Assembly (NCBI GenBank): GCA_031379035.1
Contig: JANNEU010000329.1
Span: 1 to 64,000 of the forward strand
Length of the DNA: 64,000 bases
Direction: 5' to 3'
Source: JABFRJ01 sp031379035
GTDB lineage: Bacteria; Pseudomonadota; Alphaproteobacteria; Rhizobiales; Hyphomicrobiaceae
This document shows, one piece after another, positions 8,336 to 16,975 of this stretch (positions are counted from its first letter, which is position 1; every line of letters starts with the position of its first letter). The notes under the pieces are model-generated. The model did not search any database. It saw nothing but the letters and a program-made list of their open reading frames with translations, and had not been told where the DNA came from. Made by a program: the position numbers and the translations under genes.

Positions 8336-9433
8336 ATGAAAGCCGCCGTACTCACTGCGTTGAACGCACCGCTCGAAGTCCTCGACGTTGAGCAGGAAGG
8401 TCCGAAAGTCGGGGAGGTGCGCGTGTGCGTGAAGGCCGCCGGCGTCTGCATGAGCGATCTGCACATCATGATCGGTGATTGGCCAACCAAGCTGCCGATT
8501 GTGCCAGGCCATGAGGCCGCGGGCATCATCGACGAGGTCGGTCCCGGGGTGTCGCGCATCAAGAAGGGCGATCACGTCATCTTTTCGTTCAAGCCGAACT
8601 GCGGCCATTGCAGTTACTGCGCGCGTGGCCGCTCGGTGCTGTGCAACGGCCACGCCGATAGCCCCGGTTTCCGCCTCTACGACGGCACTGCGCGGATGAC
8701 ATTCAACGGCGAGCCAGTCAATCAGTTTGCACGCATCGGAACCTTCGCGGAGACCGTTGTCTGCTCGGAGGAAAACGTCGTGGTGATCCGCAAGGATATG
8801 CCATGGGCACAAGCCGCGCTGGTCGGCTGTTCGGTGGCCACTGGCATCGGTGCCGTCACGCGGCATGCAAAAGTGCCAGCCGGCTCTACCGTTCTCGTCA
8901 TCGGCTGCGGTGGTGTCGGTCTCAATATCGTGCAGGGGGCCAAGCTGGCTGGCGCACGCCGCATCATTGCCGCCGATCTGCTCGATAAAAAGCTCGCATA
9001 CGCTACAACATTTGGTGCCACCGATACGATCAACGCCAAAACCGGCAATCTCGTCAAAGAGGTTCGTGCTCTGACCGGCGGTCTCGGCGTCGACTATGCC
9101 TTCGACGCCATCGGCAGCGAAATCACGGTGACGCAGATTGTCGATGCGGTGGCACCGGGCGGCCGCGCGGTGATGGTCGGCATTCCGGCGGTAACAGTCA
9201 AAGCCGGTATTGCACCAGCCATGATGGTGTTTCAGGAAAAATCACTCACCGGCAGCTTCTACGGCTCGGTCGAACCAACCATCGACTTCCCCATCCTGTG
9301 CGATCTCTACATGGACAAGAAGATCAATCTCGACGGCCTCATCAGCCGCACCTACAATCTATCCGAAATCAACGAAGGCTTCACGCAACTCCGCGCTGGT
9401 TCTGTCGCGCGCGGCGTGGTGATGTTTGACTAA
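8336..9433 (+). CDS. Zinc-dependent alcohol dehydrogenase (MDR family)
   Basis: A 365-residue medium-chain dehydrogenase. Catalytic zinc ligands are C38 (in GVCMSDLH), H59-E60 (PGHEAAG) and C165 (VGCSVATG). The structural zinc site is C89, C92, C95 and C103 in NCGHCSYCARGRSVLC. The NAD-binding loop is GCGGVG at 190-195. All catalytic residues are intact, so it should oxidise an alcohol to an aldehyde with NAD. It begins 22 bases after the acyl-CoA synthetase and is likely in one transcript with it; oxidation of the P450-made alcohol is the obvious inference. No aldehyde dehydrogenase is nearby. Confidence 0.92.
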   Translation: MKAAVLTALNAPLEVLDVEQEGPKVGEVRVCVKAAGVCMSDLHIMIGDWPTKLPIVPGHEAAGIIDEVGPGVSRIKKGDHVIFSFKPNCGHCSYCARGRSVLCNGHADSPGFRLYDGTARMTFNGEPVNQFARIGTFAETVVCSEENVVVIRKDMPWAQAALVGCSVATGIGAVTRHAKVPAGSTVLVIGCGGVGLNIVQGAKLAGARRIIAADLLDKKLAYATTFGATDTINAKTGNLVKEVRALTGGLGVDYAFDAIGSEITVTQIVDAVAPGGRAVMVGIPAVTVKAGIAPAMMVFQEKSLTGSFYGSVEPTIDFPILCDLYMDKKINLDGLISRTYNLSEINEGFTQLRAGSVARGVVMFD

Positions 9434-9459
9434 GCCCCCAACCGAGTAAGGACACACCC

Positions 9460-9918
9460 ATGACCCCCGAACAAAAACTCAACGCGCTTGGCCTGTCCCT
9501 CCCGGAGTTGCCGAAGCCTGTTGCGAACTATGTCTCGTTCAAGCGGTCGGGCGACATGCTGTATCTCTCGGGCCAGGGGCCGCGCCGCAGCGACGGCACG
9601 TTCGCGACCGGCAAGGTCGGGAAGGATGTCACCACCAAGCAAGCTTATGAGCACGCCAAGCTCGTCGGTCTCGGATTGCTGGCAGCGATGAAGGCGGCGG
9701 CGGGTGATCTGTCCAAGGTCGAAGTGATCAAGGTTTTGGGCATGGTCAACGCGACGCCTGACTTCGGCGACCAGCCGGCGGTCATCAACGGTTGCTCGGA
9801 TCTGTTCGTTGAAGTGCTCGGGGAGCGCGGCCGGCATGCGCGCTCAGCGGTCGGCATGGGCTCGCTGCCCAATAGCATCACAGTCGAGATCGAAGCCGTG
9901 TGCCGTATTCATCCGTGA
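9460..9918 (+). CDS. RidA/YjgF-like protein
   Basis: A 152-residue member of the larger RidA-like subgroup (YjgF/YER057c/UK114 fold). Classical RidA proteins are trimeric and hydrolyse reactive enamines and imines; others in the superfamily act as accessory enzymes in catabolic operons. Typical strands are seen: LYLSGQGP at about 35-42, the VIKVLGMVNA strand near 90, and a C-terminal SITVEIEAVCRI. The Arg that binds the carboxylate in true RidA (in the motif R.AV) appears as RHARSAVGM. It follows the dehydrogenase by 26 bases with an AAGGACA ribosome-binding site and is probably the last gene of the P450 operon. Confidence 0.87.
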   Translation: MTPEQKLNALGLSLPELPKPVANYVSFKRSGDMLYLSGQGPRRSDGTFATGKVGKDVTTKQAYEHAKLVGLGLLAAMKAAAGDLSKVEVIKVLGMVNATPDFGDQPAVINGCSDLFVEVLGERGRHARSAVGMGSLPNSITVEIEAVCRIHP

Positions 9919-10098
9919 ACATGGCCATGCCCGCTCAAGCATTAACCGCGTTCGCAGAAAACGACCCCTCGCCAATCCCCGCTCCTCTGCGCGAGCTTAC
10001 ACTCATGGCTCAAGCCCCGCATCAGACAGGGCAGCAAAAACACTGCCGCTCTTTGACATCGTTAAACTGTTGGACCCAACCCCGGAGGCGTGCTGCCC

Positions 10099-10158
10099 CG
10101 GGGCCAGCTGACGCTTGACCGACCGGGGACGCCTGGCCTGGGCGCGGGGCTGGCCCCG
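10099..10158. terminator. Inverted repeat between convergent genes
   Basis: CGGGGCCAGC (10099-10108) and its exact reverse complement GCTGGCCCCG (10149-10158) frame a 40-base GC-rich loop, between the RidA-like gene (plus) and the SAF-domain oxidoreductase (minus). The position suits a two-way transcription stop, but there is no T-run on either side, so this is inference. The rest of the gap 9919-10177 shows no gene. Confidence 0.4.
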
Positions 10159-10177
10159 AAGGTGGGGCTTTTGCCAG

Positions 10178-11527
10178 TTATACCTTGGCGCCCCCAAACG
10201 TCTTCTCCATCTCGCGGCGGAACTTCACCTCTGGCGCGCTCACGTCGATCTCGACGTCTGACCAGCGGAGCCGCTGCCCCGTCTTGATCGCCGTCTTGAG
10301 CTTGACGTTGTGGGCGAGGCCGAGCGGCAAGAACCCTTCCTTCAGGCTCATCTCCGCCGGCGTCTGTTTGCCCCACACGCAGAAGCCGCCTTCGCCATCC
10401 AGCATCTCGCCGGGCTTCAGATCGCGTTTGGCTGTCGCCACCACATCCGAGTTGAAGCAGTAGGCTGCCCCCGTCGGTTCCTTGCGGCAGGCAGCCGACG
10501 CGACCGACAACCCAAGTTCCAGCCCGATCATGTGCGTGGGCCTGTAGAGGGCGGCGTACTTGCCGCTCTTGTCAGACAGCATCTGATACTCGGCAAAGCA
10601 CTTCGAGGCGTAGTCGCTGTCGCTCTCGATCACCACGTAAGTGCCCATCAGCAAGCTGTGCGGCACGTCCTTGCCATCGCGATACAACGACGACGTCACT
10701 TCGGTGACGCCCTTCTTCTCCAGCACGCCCCCGTCGGCTTTGGGCTTGCAAATATCCGCATGCTCAAACCGCGTGGCCGGCGGGAACGTCAGCCCGTCGG
10801 TCTGCGGCACCAATCCGGTCGCATTGCAAATCGCCGTCATCTCGATGCCCGACTTGGTGCCGTCGATGAAGGAGTTGAACATCTTCGGGTTGATGTGCGA
10901 GCGATTGTGGATCACCAGATACTGGTCGAGAATGTCCCACACGGTCTCTGGCGTGCTCTGGTGATAGGTCGGGTGATAGCGCGTGCCCTTGCCGGCGGCG
11001 ACCACTTGAAACCCGCAGGCGCGTGCCCAGTCTACGTGCTCGCACACCAGCGCCGGTTGATCGCCCCAGGCGAGCGAATACACCACGCCTTTTTCACGCG
11101 CGCGTTTCGCCAGCAACGGCCCCGCCAGCGCGTCCGCTTCAACGTTGACCATCACCACGTGTTTGCCTGCATCAATCGCTGCGCATGCCAGCTTGATGCC
11201 CGTCGCCGGATCGCCGGTGGCTTCGATGATAACTTCAATTTCCGGGCACTCGATCAGCGCCATCGCGTTGTCGGTGATGAATGTCTTGCCTGTCTTGATC
11301 GCGTCGCCCGCGGACTTTGCGTTGATCTGCTCGGGCGCCCACTGCACGCTTTCGAGCCGCTCTTTGGCGCGTGACACCATCAGGTCCGCCAGTCCGACCA
11401 GATGGAAGCCTGTCGTCACCCGGCACTGGCTGAGAAACATCGTGCCGAACTTGCCGGCGCCTACCTGGCCGATGCGTACGGGCTTATTCTTGGCCGCGCG
11501 CTCGCGGAGCATGAAGGAGAGGTTCAT
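10178..11527 (-). CDS. NAD(P)-dependent oxidoreductase with SAF domain
   Basis: A 449-residue protein with an N-terminal Rossmann fold (GQVGAGKFG at about residues 20-28, ADLMVSRA acidic end of strand 2) resembling homoserine dehydrogenase and Gfo/Idh/MocA oxidoreductases, a central catalytic-like region, and a C-terminal SAF-like part (AKRDLKPGEMLDGEGG). Proteins of this design occur in sugar-acid and branched-chain catabolic clusters; the exact reaction is not known and I do not assign one. It is convergent with the P450 operon. The ATG at 11527 is the natural start, as the Rossmann fold begins soon after. Confidence 0.85.
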   Translation of the reverse strand: MNLSFMLRERAAKNKPVRIGQVGAGKFGTMFLSQCRVTTGFHLVGLADLMVSRAKERLESVQWAPEQINAKSAGDAIKTGKTFITDNAMALIECPEIEVIIEATGDPATGIKLACAAIDAGKHVVMVNVEADALAGPLLAKRAREKGVVYSLAWGDQPALVCEHVDWARACGFQVVAAGKGTRYHPTYHQSTPETVWDILDQYLVIHNRSHINPKMFNSFIDGTKSGIEMTAICNATGLVPQTDGLTFPPATRFEHADICKPKADGGVLEKKGVTEVTSSLYRDGKDVPHSLLMGTYVVIESDSDYASKCFAEYQMLSDKSGKYAALYRPTHMIGLELGLSVASAACRKEPTGAAYCFNSDVVATAKRDLKPGEMLDGEGGFCVWGKQTPAEMSLKEGFLPLGLAHNVKLKTAIKTGQRLRWSDVEIDVSAPEVKFRREMEKTFGGAKV

Positions 11528-11657
11528 TGGGAGGTCCTAAGATGATCGGGAACGTGAAACGGCTTCCGGCAGCGAACCACGCGCTCGTAGCTACTGCAAG
11601 CGGGAGCGTGCTCTGCGCCCTTGTGGCGGGGCGCTGCATTTGCGTGCAGTCTTGCGT

Positions 11658-12362
11658 CTATTTGCAAACCCTCGAGTAGAGCGGCACCGGTGTCTTCGTG
11701 GTGGTGCAGCCGGTATTGGTGCAGCGGGTTTCGTAGGTATCGTAACTTCCTGTCTGGTAGTTCGTACAGCCACCGGTGCCGCTGGAGGGTCTGGCGCCGG
11801 AATTTGATCCGGCTGGCGCAGCTGCGGGCTCTGGTCTGAGCATGTCGAGGGTCAGACCGAACTCTTCATCCCGCAGCTTCTGAATGTAGAGGAAAGCGTT
11901 GAGCACTCTCTGATCGTTGGATGCGACGGTCGCGGGGAACATAGTATAGAAAATCTGCCGGCCGTCACTGGTATCATAACCGATGACATTGACTGTTAGA
12001 TCCTGACCATTGCTTTCGTGGAAACTGTCGAAACTCAGGGTCGCCTTGGCCGGTGGCCGCCAATTCAGCCGGCCGACGTTCGTACGGCTGGTGGCGACGC
12101 CGAACACCCCGTCAGTTATGCGTGGTACTTCGGTGTTGAACCAAGTCGTAAAATTGGTTCGGTTCTGGATCGCTGGCAGGACGACAATGGAGACCCAATC
12201 ACTGTCCGAGCCGATATCCAGCCGATAGTGATCCTCCAACTTCTGCTCGGTCCAACCGTCCGGGGGCGCGCGGAGATAGCCCGCGGTAGCAAGGCTCGGG
12301 AACGCTATCAACCAAGCGAGGAAAGCAAGCCAGTGTCCGCTCGTTCGGCGCATGGGAAACAT
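11658..12362 (-). CDS. Secreted protein with Cys-rich C-terminal tail
   Basis: A 234-residue exported protein of unknown family. The N-terminus is a signal peptide (hydrophobic WLAFLAWLIAFPSLATA), with starts possible at codon 1 or codon 4. The mature body contains a WTEQKLEDHYRLDI start and alternating beta-like segments. A Pro/Ala/Ser linker (about residues 180-197) leads to a tail of about 37 residues with five cysteines, in short Thr-rich repeats such as CTNYQTGSY and TRCTNTGC. Such a tail could be disulfide-bonded or surface-displayed. Base composition is lower in GC than the surrounding genes. No functional neighbour. Confidence 0.72.
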   Translation of the reverse strand: MFPMRRTSGHWLAFLAWLIAFPSLATAGYLRAPPDGWTEQKLEDHYRLDIGSDSDWVSIVVLPAIQNRTNFTTWFNTEVPRITDGVFGVATSRTNVGRLNWRPPAKATLSFDSFHESNGQDLTVNVIGYDTSDGRQIFYTMFPATVASNDQRVLNAFLYIQKLRDEEFGLTLDMLRPEPAAAPAGSNSGARPSSGTGGCTNYQTGSYDTYETRCTNTGCTTTKTPVPLYSRVCK

Positions 12363-12563
12363 CCTTTTCTACAAAATCGTCATGCGTTGTGGTCAGTATT
12401 GCAACGCTGCCAATACTTGGCACAGTAAGCCGACTGGTACCGCAAAAAGACTGCGTCAACATTCTATTGCGGGTTCGGTTTTGGTTGCGCTTTTCGTTTG
12501 CGGGCCATCCTACCCACGGACCTCAGTCACGGCCGTTAACGCATATTTTTTGCTGTGCACCGG

Positions 12564-13364
12564 CTACACGACAACTTTGCGATATAGATGCCACGTCGCA
12601 TGCCCGAGCACCGGCATCACGGCGGCCAATCCGACCAGCAACGGCAGCGAGCCGACGATCAGCAATGCGGCAACAAGCGCGGCCCATTCCAGCATCGTCC
12701 AGGGATTGGCTGCAATCGCCCGTAACGAGGTTCCGATGGCGGTGACAACATCAACGTTCCGGTCAAGGAGTAATGGAAACGAGACCACTGAGATCGCGAA
12801 GGCAACCGCCGCGAACAGCGCGCCCACCAAATGCCCGACAATCAGCAGCAGGGCACCCGGCCGCGTCTCAAAGATCTGATCGATAAAGGCGCCGAGTGAC
12901 TTGGGGACCGCGTCGCCGAAGATCGTCGCATATATGAGATGGGCTGCGGCCAGCCAGGCCAGAAATAGCGCCATCAGGATGCCGCCCAGCAGCAAAATGG
13001 ACTTGAAGCCTGGAGCGCGCACCACTTCGAGCCCGTTGCGCCATGTCACTGCTTTACCCTGCTCTCGTAGCCGGCTGATCTCATAGAGCCCAATCGCTGC
13101 GAACGGTCCCATGATCGCAAAGCCCGCGACCAGCGGGAACAGCAGCGGCAGAACACTGTATTGAAATGCCGCCCGGCACAACAGCAGCCCAAGCGCTGGA
13201 TAGATCAGCGTCAGGAAGATGACGTGCGTTGGTGCAGCGCTGAAGTCTGCCAGCCCTTTACGCAGGGCGTCCTGCAGGTCGGCACGTGTGATCGCTCGGA
13301 CAGTCGGCAGCGCCGCTAGGTCTGAATGGACGCCATCGTCGAGATGAACATTGCTATGGGCCAT
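12564..13364 (-). CDS. DUF2189 multi-pass membrane protein
   Basis: A 266-residue inner-membrane protein with about six hydrophobic segments, e.g. THVIFLTLIYPALGLLL, VLPLLFPLVAGFAIMGPF, SILLLGGILMALFLAWLA and LLIVGHLVGALFAAVAFA. The loop GLYEISRLREQG and the DVVTAIGTSLRAIAANP segment identify the DUF2189 family, found widely in alphaproteobacteria without known function. The start at 13364 has AAAGAGAT upstream; the open frame extends to 13442 but its extra residues are polar and not family-like. It is encoded apart from other genes. Confidence 0.85.
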   Translation of the reverse strand: MAHSNVHLDDGVHSDLAALPTVRAITRADLQDALRKGLADFSAAPTHVIFLTLIYPALGLLLCRAAFQYSVLPLLFPLVAGFAIMGPFAAIGLYEISRLREQGKAVTWRNGLEVVRAPGFKSILLLGGILMALFLAWLAAAHLIYATIFGDAVPKSLGAFIDQIFETRPGALLLIVGHLVGALFAAVAFAISVVSFPLLLDRNVDVVTAIGTSLRAIAANPWTMLEWAALVAALLIVGSLPLLVGLAAVMPVLGHATWHLYRKVVV

Positions 13365-13718
13365 GGGTATCTCTTTCGGTTGGATTGCTCCCCCGTCCGT
13401 TCCCCCCATCTGCAGCGAAAGAGTTACACAACACGCGCTCAAGTGGAACCCCGGTCGCAGAGCGCGCGCTTCACCGTTGCGTGAGCGAATTTAGGCTGTG
13501 TGAGCGGATTTAGCCTCAGGTTGCCCAGCACTCTCGGCATTGGGCATCCTTTACTTCGCCAATAGGATGGCTAGTGTCTGACTGGCTGCAGCAAGTTGGC
13601 TGGTCAGGTGGAGGGATTTGCCGCGCCTGCTAGCTTCCAGCCACGCATTTTATTCGGCCATCATCAGAATTGGCTATCAACAACGACGGCGGGGTAACCC
13701 GTTTCGGGAGGAATTCGA
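13365..13718. other. Gene-free divergent promoter gap
   Basis: This 354-base gap separates the divergent DUF2189 gene and the sugar-binding-protein gene. It contains an imperfect tandem duplication of a GTGAGCGRATTTAGSCT unit (13481-13497 and 13500-13516) and, at the right end, a strong GGGAGGAAT ribosome-binding site for the binding protein. I see no open frame worth calling and no convincing sigma-70 promoter; control elements for the ABC transporter should lie here. Confidence 0.6.
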
Positions 13719-15107
13719 ATGAAAATTGAAAAGTTTAGCCGGCGCGCCGCCGGGGTTGCGCTCGGCGCGCTCATGGCAGCCGTCAGCATTGCGCCGGCCG
13801 TTGCCCAGGAAAAGCTCAACGTCTGGTGGGTCAAGGGCTTCTACAAGGCCGAAGACGACGCGCTGTTCGAAGCCATCAAGAAGTACGAAGCCAAAAGCGG
13901 AATCAAAATTGAGCTCTCGCAGTACCCGATCCAGGACATGATCCCGAAGACGGTGGCAGCACTTGATTCAGGCACCCCGCCCGACGTTGCCTACGCCGAC
14001 ACGTACGACTTCCAGACCGCCGGCAAGTGGGCCTCCGAAGGCAAGCTTGAGGATTTGTCGAGCATCATCGAGCCGATGAAAGGCGACTTTGCAGCCAACA
14101 CGCTGTCGACCGCGTTTTTGATCAACGAGAAAACCAAGAAGAAGGCCTACTACGCCTTCCCGCTCAAGCAGCAGACGATCCACATTCAATACTGGTCGGA
14201 CATGCTGGCAGAGTCGGGCTTCAAGGAATCGGACATCCCGAAAACCTGGAAGGAATACTGGAGCTTCTGGTGCGATAAGGCCCAGCCCGGCCTGCGCGCA
14301 AAATCTGGCAAGCGCGACTTCGGCATCGGCAACCCGATGGGCGTCGACAGCACCGACAGCTTCTACTCGTTCTTGACCTTCATGGACGCCTACAACGTCA
14401 AGCTCGTCGACGATGACGGCAAGCTGCTGTTGGACGATCCCAAGGTCAAGGCAGGCCTCGTCAGCGCGATGACGGATTACACGCAGATCTACTCCAAGGG
14501 CTGCACACCGCCGTCCTCGACCACGTGGAAAGATCCCGACAACAACGTCGCCTTCCATAACAAGACGACAATCATGACCCACAACGCGACGATCTCGATC
14601 GCCGCCAAGTGGCTCGATGACAGCAACACAGCAACTCTGACCGACGAACAGCGTGCGACCGCAAAAAAGAACTACTATGAATTGATCCGCACCGCTGCGT
14701 TCCCCAACAAGCCCGATGGTACGCCGATGCAGTATCGCGCGGCCGTCAAAGTCGGGGTCGTGTTCGAGCAAGCCAAGAACAAGGCGCGCGCCAAAGAGTT
14801 CGTCGCGTTCCTCATGCAGGATGAAAACCTGCAGCCTTATGTCGAAGGCGCACTCGGACGCTGGTTCCCGGTCAAGTCGAAACTCCAGAAGTCTGCGTTC
14901 TGGGATGGCGACGTGCATCGCAAAACAGTGCGCGACCAGTTCGCCAATGGCACAGTCAACTTCGAGCTGACGAAGAACTACAAGTTCACCACCGTCAACA
15001 ATGAGAACGTCTGGGCTAAGGCGATGAACCGCGTCCTCAACGAAAAGATCCCTGTCGATCAAGCCATCGACGAGATGATCAAACGCATCAAGGAAATCGC
15101 GGGCTGA
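13719..15107 (+). CDS. Carbohydrate-type ABC transporter substrate-binding protein
   Basis: A 462-residue periplasmic binding protein of the extracellular solute-binding family 1 (carbohydrate uptake, CUT1). It has a signal peptide ending near IAPAVAQ and the mature start EKLNVWWVKGFY. The family hallmarks PDVAYADTYDF, YAFPLKQQTIHIQYW and a late EFVAFLMQDENLQPYV (replacement of the usual EF..FL..PE.Q) are present. Two permease genes follow. The ligand cannot be told from sequence; the downstream 2-keto-acid hydratase-like enzyme suggests a sugar acid or similar. The 3-prime flank holds strong stem-loops, as is common after highly expressed binding-protein genes. Confidence 0.92.
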   Translation: MKIEKFSRRAAGVALGALMAAVSIAPAVAQEKLNVWWVKGFYKAEDDALFEAIKKYEAKSGIKIELSQYPIQDMIPKTVAALDSGTPPDVAYADTYDFQTAGKWASEGKLEDLSSIIEPMKGDFAANTLSTAFLINEKTKKKAYYAFPLKQQTIHIQYWSDMLAESGFKESDIPKTWKEYWSFWCDKAQPGLRAKSGKRDFGIGNPMGVDSTDSFYSFLTFMDAYNVKLVDDDGKLLLDDPKVKAGLVSAMTDYTQIYSKGCTPPSSTTWKDPDNNVAFHNKTTIMTHNATISIAAKWLDDSNTATLTDEQRATAKKNYYELIRTAAFPNKPDGTPMQYRAAVKVGVVFEQAKNKARAKEFVAFLMQDENLQPYVEGALGRWFPVKSKLQKSAFWDGDVHRKTVRDQFANGTVNFELTKNYKFTTVNNENVWAKAMNRVLNEKIPVDQAIDEMIKRIKEIAG

Positions 15108-15111
15108 TAGA

Positions 15112-15151
15112 GTCCTTCTCCCCACGAGCGAGAGCACGTGGGGAGAAGGAC
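15112..15151 (+). terminator. 15-bp perfect stem-loop after the binding-protein gene
   Basis: GTCCTTCTCCCCACG (15112-15126) pairs perfectly with CGTGGGGAGAAGGAC (15137-15151) around a 10-base loop, starting 5 bases after the stop codon. There is no T-run, so it is more likely an mRNA-stabilising or attenuating hairpin, or a dispersed palindromic repeat, than a complete intrinsic terminator. Confidence 0.7.
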
Positions 15152-15164
15152 GCCTCTGTCGCAG

Positions 15165-15260
15165 GTTGGGTCAAGCTTCGGTGCGATAGCGCCGACGCGC
15201 GACCCAACATTTTTGTTTGGAGCAAGCCGTGTTGGGTCGTGCTGTAGCGCTTGATCCAAC
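15165..15260. repeat. Two GTTGGGTC...GAYCCAAC hairpin units
   Basis: GTTGGGTC (15165-15172) pairs with GACCCAAC (15201-15208), followed by ATTTTTG, which could act as a terminator on the plus strand. A second unit, GTTGGGTC (15231-15238) with GATCCAAC (15253-15260), follows at once. They resemble the palindromic intergenic repeats common in proteobacteria. Confidence 0.6.
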
Positions 15261-15281
15261 TTAAATGTCGCGAGCCCGCCC

Positions 15282-15914
15282 GTGACCGCCGAGCCACCCA
15301 AGGCCTCACAGCCGCCAACCCGCAACACGGGTGCGCTAGGTCTGCCGTCGGGCAGCATCCGCGCAATTCTTACTTTAATGACCGTCGGTTTCATCACTAT
15401 TCAGACCGCGCGTGGCGTTCACGTCGGGCTCTTGTGGTTTGAAAGTCTGATGATCGTGCTGGCGCACTATTTCGCTTCGCGCCGCTTGGTGCAGATGCCG
15501 CGCGAACTTCGCCAACGCCTACAAGCCGAAGGCGTGCTTGAAGCCGAGCCGAACCCGCTTTATCTGCCGCGCTACACGCTCCGCATCTTCATCATCGGCG
15601 CGTTCGTGGCGCTCGCTGCCTACCTTGCTCGTAACGGTCGGCTGTTGGACCCCGTTGCGCTGCCGATCTTTATTGCCGTTGGTGCCTACTTCCTCGGTAT
15701 TCTGTTTTACTCGTTTATGGAGTGGTGGAAACGTGGCAAGCCAAAGACGCCTGGGGCAACCCGCTTCGATGATATCCGCGCCGTGCTAACGCTTGCCGCC
15801 ATGGCGCTCGTCATCGTCCTCCAACTGACCGGTTGGCAAAGCCTGATCCCTTACGGCCAAAAGCTTGAGGCCCTGCCGTTGGCGCTGATGTTGTTTTATT
15901 TCGGTTCGCGGTAG
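15282..15914 (+). CDS. Hypothetical membrane protein in the ABC transporter operon
   Basis: A 210-residue inner-membrane protein with about five hydrophobic segments (around residues 30-45, 47-65, 105-125, 133-150 and 172-190, with a short one at the C-terminus). It starts with GTG at 15282 and begins with a Pro-rich cytosolic leader followed by LGLPSGSIRAILTLMTVGF, a pattern seen in uncharacterised alphaproteobacterial membrane proteins. I do not recognise a function. Its place between the binding protein and the two permeases suggests it is expressed with the transporter but it is not a known ABC subunit. Confidence 0.72.
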   Translation: MTAEPPKASQPPTRNTGALGLPSGSIRAILTLMTVGFITIQTARGVHVGLLWFESLMIVLAHYFASRRLVQMPRELRQRLQAEGVLEAEPNPLYLPRYTLRIFIIGAFVALAAYLARNGRLLDPVALPIFIAVGAYFLGILFYSFMEWWKRGKPKTPGATRFDDIRAVLTLAAMALVIVLQLTGWQSLIPYGQKLEALPLALMLFYFGSR

Positions 15915-16059
15915 TGTCGCGATGACAGCGTTCGCCGGTCTTGGTCGAAGGGATTGTACGAACGTCATGACAGATCATCACACGGGCTGCGTCGCCGAAT
16001 TGCCACTGCCAATTTTAGCCAATCTGCGCTAGCGTCCCTGAAATATCACGTCCTACCGC

Positions 16060-16089
16060 CCCGAGTTTGTCCCGAGTTTGTCCCGAGTC
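16060..16089. repeat. 11-mer repeated nearly three times
   Basis: CCCGAGTTTGT at 16060-16070 and 16071-16081 is followed by a partial third copy to 16089, ending 4 bases before the permease ATG at 16094. It displaces any normal ribosome-binding site, so it may affect translation of the permease. Confidence 0.85.
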
Positions 16090-16093
16090 CATC

Positions 16094-16975
16094 ATGACCG
16101 TCGCAACCATTGACCAGATCAAGCCACCACCGACCATCGCGGCGGAGGCATCCGCCAACGGCCGCGATGATGCGCAGCGATGGGGGCTGGTGATGGTCTT
16201 GCCCTACATCCTCATCTTTATCTTTTTCGTGCTCTACCCAGTGCTCTATGCGTTCTGGACCGCACGCAAGCCGGAGAGCTACGTCAAGCTCGCCTCCGAT
16301 CCGATTTATCTGCGCACGATCATCAACACGCTGATTTTCATTCTCGTTGCCATCAACGTCAAAATGTTTATCGCCTTGCTGCTATCGGGCTTTTTCACCA
16401 CCGCCCGATGGTGGGTGAAATCGCTGATGGCGATCTTCATCCTGCCCTGGGCGCTGCCATCGATTCCGACCATTCTGTCGTTCCGCTTCATGCTGAACCC
16501 CGAGTGGGGCATTATCAACCAACAGATCTTCCGGTTGACCGGTGCCGACGGTCCCAACTGGCTGAATGACCCCAGCTTGGCGTTGGGTCTCTCGATGCTG
16601 GTGCACATCTGGAAGTCGCTGCCATTCTGGACCTTGATCCTGCTCTCCGGCCGGCTCGCCATCTCGAAAGATCTCTACGAAGCCGCCGCGGTCGATGGCG
16701 GCAATGGTTGGCATCTGTTCCGCCACATTACGTGGCCGTCCATGCAGCAGCTGTATTTCACCTGCCTCATCCTCTCAATGATCTGGACCCTTGGCGATTT
16801 CAACAGCGTGTATCTGCTGACCGGCGGCGGCCCCGCCGATCTCACTCATGTGTTGGCCACCCTCGGCGTGCGGTATCTCCGCTACGACCAGATCGAGCAG
16901 TCGATGGCCGCCATCGTCACCGCGCTGCCGCTCGTGCTGCCGCTTGTGTACATTCTCATGCGGAGGCTCAAGTGA
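16094..16975 (+). CDS. Sugar ABC transporter permease (MalF type)
   Basis: A 293-residue inner-membrane permease with six predicted helices. The cytoplasmic EAA loop, which docks the ATPase, reads EAAAVDGGNGWHLFRHITWP at about residues 196-215. This is the MalF-like partner of the CUT1 importer. The ATG at 16094 follows an 11-base repeat. Its stop overlaps the start of the second permease (ATGA), so the two are translationally coupled. No gene for the ATP-binding subunit is found in this cluster. Confidence 0.92.
   Translation: MTVATIDQIKPPPTIAAEASANGRDDAQRWGLVMVLPYILIFIFFVLYPVLYAFWTARKPESYVKLASDPIYLRTIINTLIFILVAINVKMFIALLLSGFFTTARWWVKSLMAIFILPWALPSIPTILSFRFMLNPEWGIINQQIFRLTGADGPNWLNDPSLALGLSMLVHIWKSLPFWTLILLSGRLAISKDLYEAAAVDGGNGWHLFRHITWPSMQQLYFTCLILSMIWTLGDFNSVYLLTGGGPADLTHVLATLGVRYLRYDQIEQSMAAIVTALPLVLPLVYILMRRLK

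Noticed and set aside
10310..11374. 354-codon plus-strand frame opposite the SAF-domain oxidoreductase
   Set aside because: His/Arg-rich translation without family features; the minus-strand gene has a Rossmann fold and SAF domain.
13968..15137. 389-codon minus-strand frame opposite the sugar-binding protein
   Set aside because: Antisense shadow of a clear binding protein with signal peptide and family motifs; its product has no recognisable domain.
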